A stretch of DNA of 64,000 nucleotides from Corynebacterium atypicum (lineage in GTDB: Bacteria; Actinomycetota; Actinomycetes; Mycobacteriales; Mycobacteriaceae): contig NZ_CP008944.1 in assembly GCF_000732945.1 (NCBI RefSeq), positions 1,838,720 through 1,902,719 on the forward strand. Direction: 5' to 3'. The translations under genes were made by a program, and so were the position numbers. Below, one piece after another: positions 59,262 to 64,000 of the stretch; the stretch's first letter is position 1, and each line of letters begins with the position of its first letter. The notes beneath the pieces were generated by a model that made no database searches, was not told where the DNA came from, and saw only the letters and a program-made list of their open reading frames with translations.

Positions 59262-61847
59262 CTAATCCTCAGCGATCGCATCCAACGGAGCCGTGCGCGC
59301 CGCCCGCGACGCCGGCCACAAGGCGGACAACACGCCGACAACCGCGGACCCGACGAGCATCCAAACGATAAGCGCCCATGGCACCGCAATCGTATCCAGT
59401 CCCTCACCGGCGAGCACCCGCAGAAACGCCCAGCCCAGGCCGAGGCCAATCGCAATGCCCGCCAGAGCACCAAACACCGCGATCGCCACCGACTCCAGGA
59501 TGATCATCTGGCGCACCTGGCCGCGCTGCGTGCCCACCGCGCGCAACATGCCAATCTCGCGGCGCCTCTCGATGACGTTGAGCGTCAGCGTATTCACGAT
59601 CCCCAAGATCGCAATCACCACGGCCAGACCCAGCATCCCGTAGAGAATATTCAGCAAAGAGTCGACCGCTCCGCCGAGCTCGTCGGCCATGTCCTTGGCA
59701 TCCATCACCTGGACCACCAGCAGATCCTTCACCGCGGCCTCGAGCTCACCGCGCAGCTTCTCTGCGTCGACGCCATCCTTTTTCACCACGGCCAGCTGCA
59801 GAAACTGCATCGCCCCCGGGCGCACCACGTGATCCGCGGCAGCCTTGGTAACCAAGACCGGCATCACCATGTGCCCGGCGCCGCTAAACGTGGCCAACAG
59901 TGGCACGTCTACCGTACTCCCGTCCGGCCCGGAGACCGGATAATTCTGGCCGACTTTCCAATCGCGAGCCTGAGCGACTCGCTCTTCTGCGAAGAACCCC
60001 TGCACCCCGGTGACGTCTCGCGCCGCCTGCGTATTCGCCCCCGGCTCATCGTTGACCGTGATCGGCAGCGTGTCGGCCAGGTCCCCCTCGACGACCTCCC
60101 CCACGGGGCTTCCCTGCTGTGCCGGCGCGCCGTCGATAAGCACCGGTGCCATGTACACCTGCCCGGTCTTTTCTATGCTGTCGAGCTTTTCGACGCGCTG
60201 CGTGGTCTCGCCCGGGAGCGGGAACTGCTGGCCCGTCGGGCCGCTTAAGATGAAGTCCGCCTTGATGTTGTTCTGGTAAGAATCCGCAAGCGAAGCCTTC
60301 AGCGTATGGCCCAGCATGCCAATCGCAGTGACCAACGCAATGCCCAAGGTCAACGCGAACGCCGTCGTAGCCACCCGCCTCGGGTTGCGCCGCGAATTCG
60401 TCGCAGCCAACCGGCCGATTGCCCTAAACGGTGCGCCAATGATGCGGCCCAAGGTGGGCACAATCGGAATCGACAGCGCGGGACCGGCCAAGAAGAAGCC
60501 GACAATCACCAACACCAACCCAAAGCCAACAAGCACCGCCCGCGGCGTCGTCTCCTGATCCTGAGCCGCCGCGCCCATCGCCGCCGCAGCCACGCCCGCT
60601 GCAATCGCGATACTGCCGACGACCGTGCGGGCCACCAGCGGCGTCGCAGTCGAAGATTCATTAGCGCGCATCGCCTCCACCGGCTGCACCTGGCCGGCCC
60701 TGCGCGCCGGGGCCCAGGCAGAGACCACCGTCACCACGGTGCCCAGCACAATCGGGACCAGCACCGCGGGTACGGAAAGACCCAGCCCAGAGCCCGGAAG
60801 CTCGTTGCCCATCGCCTCGAGAACCGCCTTGATCGCGGCCACCAGCCCCATGCCGGCGACCACGCCTACCGCAGAACCCAACAGTCCGACGACGACCGCC
60901 TCGAAAACAACGGACACCGTGATCTGGCGCCGCGACGCGCCGAGCGCGCGCAGCAACGCAAACTCTTTCGTGCGCTGCGCGACGATCATGGAAAAAGTGT
61001 TCGCGATAAGGAAGGTGCCCACCAAAAGGCCAATCAGGCCAAAGGCGACGAGGAAGTAATTGACAAACTTCAGCGCCTGGCTGACGGTCTTGCTCAACTC
61101 CTCGGCTAGCTCGCGGCCCTCGCGAGACTCAAACTGTGGGTACGTCGAGCGCACGTAGCTGAGCAACTCCGCAGGCGACTGGTCCCCGGCCGCTGAGACG
61201 ACCAGCTGCGGAACGCCCTTGCCGCCGGTGTACCGCTCCAGGTAACCGCGCTCCGACATCCCCAAGCTCAGCACCTTCGAGCTCTGGGTCGGGGCGTCGG
61301 TATCGAAGAACCCTGTGACGGTCAACTTATTGCGCGCCTTACGGTCAACCGCAATGAGTTTGTCGCCCTCTTTGAGGCCAAACGTATCGGTGGCCGACTG
61401 GTTCACCACCACCTGATCGGCCGTTTCGGGAGCCTTGCCCGCCACAATCGGCTCCTCAGCGCCGACCTTCTCGCCTCCCGGGTACCACACGTGGATAGTC
61501 GAGGTGCCGCCCGCCTGGATCGCCTCGCCCTCGGCGTTGCCCAGCGCCACCGTCGTGTTGTGCATGACGTTGACCGCCCCGAACTTCGGATCCGAACGCA
61601 ACCGGTCTACGTCCTCCATCGGGATCGATTTCATGTCGCCGCCCGGGGCAATCATCACATCCACCCCGTCGAAAGAGGTGGACACCGCAGAGTCGAACGT
61701 ATTCGACAGCGCCTTCGTGAACATGAACGCGCCGGAAATGAACGCCGTGCCGAGCACCACCGCGAGGACGGTCAAAGCAAGGCGAAGTTTGTGGGACGAT
61801 ATGTTGCGCAGCGAGACGCGGCGCATCGTTGGGTTACTCAGTGCCAT
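59262..61847 (-). CDS. ABC transporter permease, FtsX/MacB type
   Basis: 861 residues. Two FtsX-like permease modules (SLRNISSHKLRLALTVLAVVLG at the start; LATNSRRNPRRVATTAFAL midway), each with a large external domain, and a total of about ten membrane helices. It belongs to the MacB/LolCDE-like family that uses conformational change to move lipids, peptides or antibiotics out. It follows its ATPase by 7 bp. Confidence 0.93.
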   Translation of the reverse strand: MALSNPTMRRVSLRNISSHKLRLALTVLAVVLGTAFISGAFMFTKALSNTFDSAVSTSFDGVDVMIAPGGDMKSIPMEDVDRLRSDPKFGAVNVMHNTTVALGNAEGEAIQAGGTSTIHVWYPGGEKVGAEEPIVAGKAPETADQVVVNQSATDTFGLKEGDKLIAVDRKARNKLTVTGFFDTDAPTQSSKVLSLGMSERGYLERYTGGKGVPQLVVSAAGDQSPAELLSYVRSTYPQFESREGRELAEELSKTVSQALKFVNYFLVAFGLIGLLVGTFLIANTFSMIVAQRTKEFALLRALGASRRQITVSVVFEAVVVGLLGSAVGVVAGMGLVAAIKAVLEAMGNELPGSGLGLSVPAVLVPIVLGTVVTVVSAWAPARRAGQVQPVEAMRANESSTATPLVARTVVGSIAIAAGVAAAAMGAAAQDQETTPRAVLVGFGLVLVIVGFFLAGPALSIPIVPTLGRIIGAPFRAIGRLAATNSRRNPRRVATTAFALTLGIALVTAIGMLGHTLKASLADSYQNNIKADFILSGPTGQQFPLPGETTQRVEKLDSIEKTGQVYMAPVLIDGAPAQQGSPVGEVVEGDLADTLPITVNDEPGANTQAARDVTGVQGFFAEERVAQARDWKVGQNYPVSGPDGSTVDVPLLATFSGAGHMVMPVLVTKAAADHVVRPGAMQFLQLAVVKKDGVDAEKLRGELEAAVKDLLVVQVMDAKDMADELGGAVDSLLNILYGMLGLAVVIAILGIVNTLTLNVIERRREIGMLRAVGTQRGQVRQMIILESVAIAVFGALAGIAIGLGLGWAFLRVLAGEGLDTIAVPWALIVWMLVGSAVVGVLSALWPASRAARTAPLDAIAED

Positions 61848-61854
61848 GGGCCCG

Positions 61855-63414
61855 CTAGTTCTCTATTCCAGTCATCGTCGCCGCGATCTCGTCAATCGAA
61901 GGATCGCGCAGTTCACTCACCACCTGGCCGTCCGCCAGGAAGAGCACCCGGTCCGCGTACGAAGCCGCGCGCGGATCGTGCGTAACAATCACAACGGTCT
62001 GATCGTCCTGATCGACCGCGGTGCGCAAAATGTCGAGCACCTCCGCCGAGGAATTCGAGTCCAGGTTGCCGGTAGGTTCGTCGCCAAAGATGATCTCCGG
62101 TCGCGACACCAGCGCGCGGGCGCACGCCACACGCTGCTGCTGCCCGCCCGAAAGCTCCGCTGGCCGGTGCGATAACCGCTCCGACAGGCCGAGCCGCGTC
62201 GTAATCTCGGTGAACCAGCGCTCATCGACCTTTTCGCCGGCAATATCACTCGACAGCGTGATGTTCTCCTTGGCGGTCAACGTGGGCACGAGATTGAACG
62301 ACTGGAAGATAAAGCCCAAGCGGTCTCGGCGCAGCGCCGTCATCTCTTTGTCCTTGAGGGTCGACAGGTCCGTGTCGCCGATGAACGCCTGCCCGCCCGA
62401 AGCCGAATCCAACCCAGCCATACAGTGCATCAGGGTCGACTTGCCGGAGCCAGACGGCCCCATGATCGCGGTGAACTCCCCTCGGAGGAACTGCACCGAC
62501 ACTCCGTCTAGCGCCGTCACGACCGCCTCGCCCTGGCCGTAGCGCTTGGTAAGGCGGACCGCCTCGGCCGCGACGTCGCGGCGACCGCGCGCGGGCCTCC
62601 GCGATGCCCTGCGGCTGCCGGGTTGGGAACCCGCCGTGGCGTCGGAGGTGACGCCTTGCCTGGCACCTTGTCTCGGGATTTGTGTGGGGGCGACCGCGGT
62701 GCCTTGAGTGGAACCGGCATTGTCTTGCTGCTCCGCCCCCATCGGCGTCGGCCCGCTGCGGCGCCCACCCGAGCTGGCATGGGGCGAGTTGGCGCCAGGC
62801 GAGGCCGCATTCTGCGTACGAGTATCCGGCGAATCCGCGTCGGGCGCACACCCTTTGGGCGTACGCGGATGGGAGGTGCGCGGCTGGTGCGGGCTCGCAT
62901 CGGGCATACGCGCATTTGACGCGAGCTCTGGTTGCTCAAGACGAGGGTCAAGAACCCGGGACTCCGGTTCATGTGGGGCATCCTCAGGCAGCTTGACCAC
63001 GGGATGGATCGTGGTGTTGGCCTCAGAAGCCCAATCCTCGTTCGGTCGTTCGCTCGATGGAGGCTCTACCCCCATTCCCGCGTGCTGTTCGGGGCGATTC
63101 TCCGCGGGCGGGTTCGAGCTGCGGTTAGTCGGCGCAGAAGGCCTTGCGATACGCACCGAATCGCCCGGCCAGGCCGATTCCGGGCGCCTATCTTCGGATT
63201 GTTCGGTTGGCGCGACCGTAGACTCGCGAAGCTTATCTACCGGGGCAACGGAGGTCTCCCAGAAATCCTTCCCAGCGTCCTCCGTAACAGGAATATCGCT
63301 GCTCCGGCCACGCTGCGAGCTACGGTAAGGAGCGCTATCTGCATCAGGGTCAACTGCGAACTTCTTGTGACTAACCTTCCACGTGTCATCCGAATCAAAC
63401 GAATGCCGACCCAT
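61855..63414 (-). CDS. ABC transporter ATPase with ~280-residue disordered N-terminus
   Basis: 519 residues. The last ~230 are a standard MacB/LolD-type ATPase: Walker [10 protein letters not shown], signature ELSGGQQQR, Walker B IIFGDEPT. The first ~280 residues are Pro/Ser/Asp/Arg-rich with no predicted fold. The ATG at 63414 is supported by AGGAGGG 9 nt before it, so the extension seems to be translated. No start with a comparable site is seen before the ATPase. It works with the permease encoded downstream. Confidence 0.9.
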   Translation of the reverse strand: MGRHSFDSDDTWKVSHKKFAVDPDADSAPYRSSQRGRSSDIPVTEDAGKDFWETSVAPVDKLRESTVAPTEQSEDRRPESAWPGDSVRIARPSAPTNRSSNPPAENRPEQHAGMGVEPPSSERPNEDWASEANTTIHPVVKLPEDAPHEPESRVLDPRLEQPELASNARMPDASPHQPRTSHPRTPKGCAPDADSPDTRTQNAASPGANSPHASSGGRRSGPTPMGAEQQDNAGSTQGTAVAPTQIPRQGARQGVTSDATAGSQPGSRRASRRPARGRRDVAAEAVRLTKRYGQGEAVVTALDGVSVQFLRGEFTAIMGPSGSGKSTLMHCMAGLDSASGGQAFIGDTDLSTLKDKEMTALRRDRLGFIFQSFNLVPTLTAKENITLSSDIAGEKVDERWFTEITTRLGLSERLSHRPAELSGGQQQRVACARALVSRPEIIFGDEPTGNLDSNSSAEVLDILRTAVDQDDQTVVIVTHDPRAASYADRVLFLADGQVVSELRDPSIDEIAATMTGIEN

Positions 63415-64000
63415 CCGCCTCCACCCTCCTAAAAGATAATTATCCGCTAAACTTCCCCTCCAAACCTACCGGGTCCGCCTGGGCGAACACAGCCCGGCCG
63501 GCCGTAGACCCGCAAAGGTTTTTACTGGTATAGCACTTGAAGTTTCCGTGAAGGGTCTTCGTTTTGGCCGCCTATGCGATGAACCGGGCGCTAACAACCG
63601 ATGGTGGCGATCGCCGACACAGCCTGCGTCCGGTGGCTGCGCTCCCCCTTGCAGCCGGAGTGTCACGAAGGTCGACACGGTTGTCTGGCGTGCGTGCGTT
63701 TGTCCAGGTTGGTTCGCGGGACGGTCACACGGTGTCGACTTGTGTGACACCGGCATACCGGCAGGCCTGGCCCTTGGGGCTGGTGGGACCGTTTACCGTG
63801 CGGTTTACTGGTGCTGTGGGCTGGTGTTAGCCCACACATCGCCGGCAGGCCGGTCGTCGGGGGGGGAACCAGGCAGGATGTGTGACAAGCGATCTTTGAT
63901 CACCGGGGGGGGCGGTGCGCGCGAAAAAAATACCGCCCCGCCAGAAACCGACCAGCCGGGCGTGCTCACACACACCCTACGGGGTCGGCCGCCTGACGGG
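63415..64000. other. Non-coding right end with several hairpins
   Basis: About 585 bp with no supported gene. Inverted repeats: CGGTGTC/GACACCG (63730-63752), TGTGGGCT/AGCCCACA with 6-nt loop (63815-63836), and GGGGCGGT/ACCGCCCC around an A-rich loop (63909-63939). Runs of 8-9 G occur at about 63859 and 63905. The left part should contain the promoter of the ABC genes. The small open frames here lack ribosome-binding sites. Confidence 0.5.

Overview
The window is chromosomal DNA of a high-GC actinobacterium, most likely a Corynebacterium. The evidence is the set and order of genes: a mycolate-reductase-like SDR next to oligoribonuclease and an LppS-type L,D-transpeptidase; serB/PTH2, ctaD, nrdF, a GntR1-like regulator, nrdHIE and a small rpmJ lying together; and many TAnnnT -10 boxes placed so close to start codons that the mRNAs look leaderless. 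No plasmid, phage, insertion-sequence or CRISPR signature was found. Four tRNAs (His, Lys, Leu, Ala) lie in the window.

Layout. 1-7.2 kb: 3' part of a TrkA-type protein, a CmrA-like reductase, anaerobic ribonucleotide reductase nrdD-nrdG, orn, tRNA-His and a lipoprotein L,D-transpeptidase. 7.4-18.9 kb: an accessory-looking hexuronate block after tRNA-Lys (LacI regulator, GntP permease, uxaC, uxuB, GPH-family transporter, frameshifted uidA, ManD-type mannonate dehydratase, gluconokinase). 19-37 kb: mostly housekeeping genes (pncA, prxQ/bcp, fused thiM-thiE, tRNA-Leu, rdgB, rph, murI, rhomboid, P1 peptidase, clpS, pncB, dinG-type helicase, PTH2, serB, ctaD). 37.3-42.9 kb: aerobic class Ib ribonucleotide reductase (nrdF, nrdE, nrdI, nrdH), a GntR1-like regulator and zinc-free L36. 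43-47.7 kb: nadE, a fructosamine kinase homologue, a PPOX protein and a second small operon nrdI2-nrdF2-FMN reductase. 47.8-64 kb: tRNA-Ala, a thioredoxin-fold membrane protein, a pgm/flavoprotein operon, a two-component system, a secreted protease, an AGCS symporter, paired FluC channels and an FtsX-type ABC exporter whose ATPase has a very long disordered N-terminus.

The most interesting system is nrdI2-nrdF2-FMN reductase (45365-47652). NrdF2 keeps the radical tyrosine, one Asp and two His, but three of the four carboxylate metal ligands are Gln120, Ser180 and Lys214. This is the QSK signature of the metal-free, DOPA-radical class Ie R2 proteins. It has no NrdE of its own, yet its C-terminal tail is almost identical to that of the ordinary NrdF in this window, so both R2s probably dock on the single NrdE. 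The FMN reductase after it is a plausible electron donor for NrdI2. With nrdDG (class III) and nrdHIE/nrdF (class Ib), this gives three routes to deoxynucleotides: anaerobic, metal-dependent aerobic and metal-independent aerobic. Tandem NrdR-like boxes 32-33 bp apart precede nrdHIE and lie upstream of nrdD, but none was seen before nrdI2-nrdF2.

Limits: all calls are from reading the sequence; no database search was run. Start codons were chosen by ribosome-binding sites, -10 boxes and conserved N-termini and may be off by some codons.
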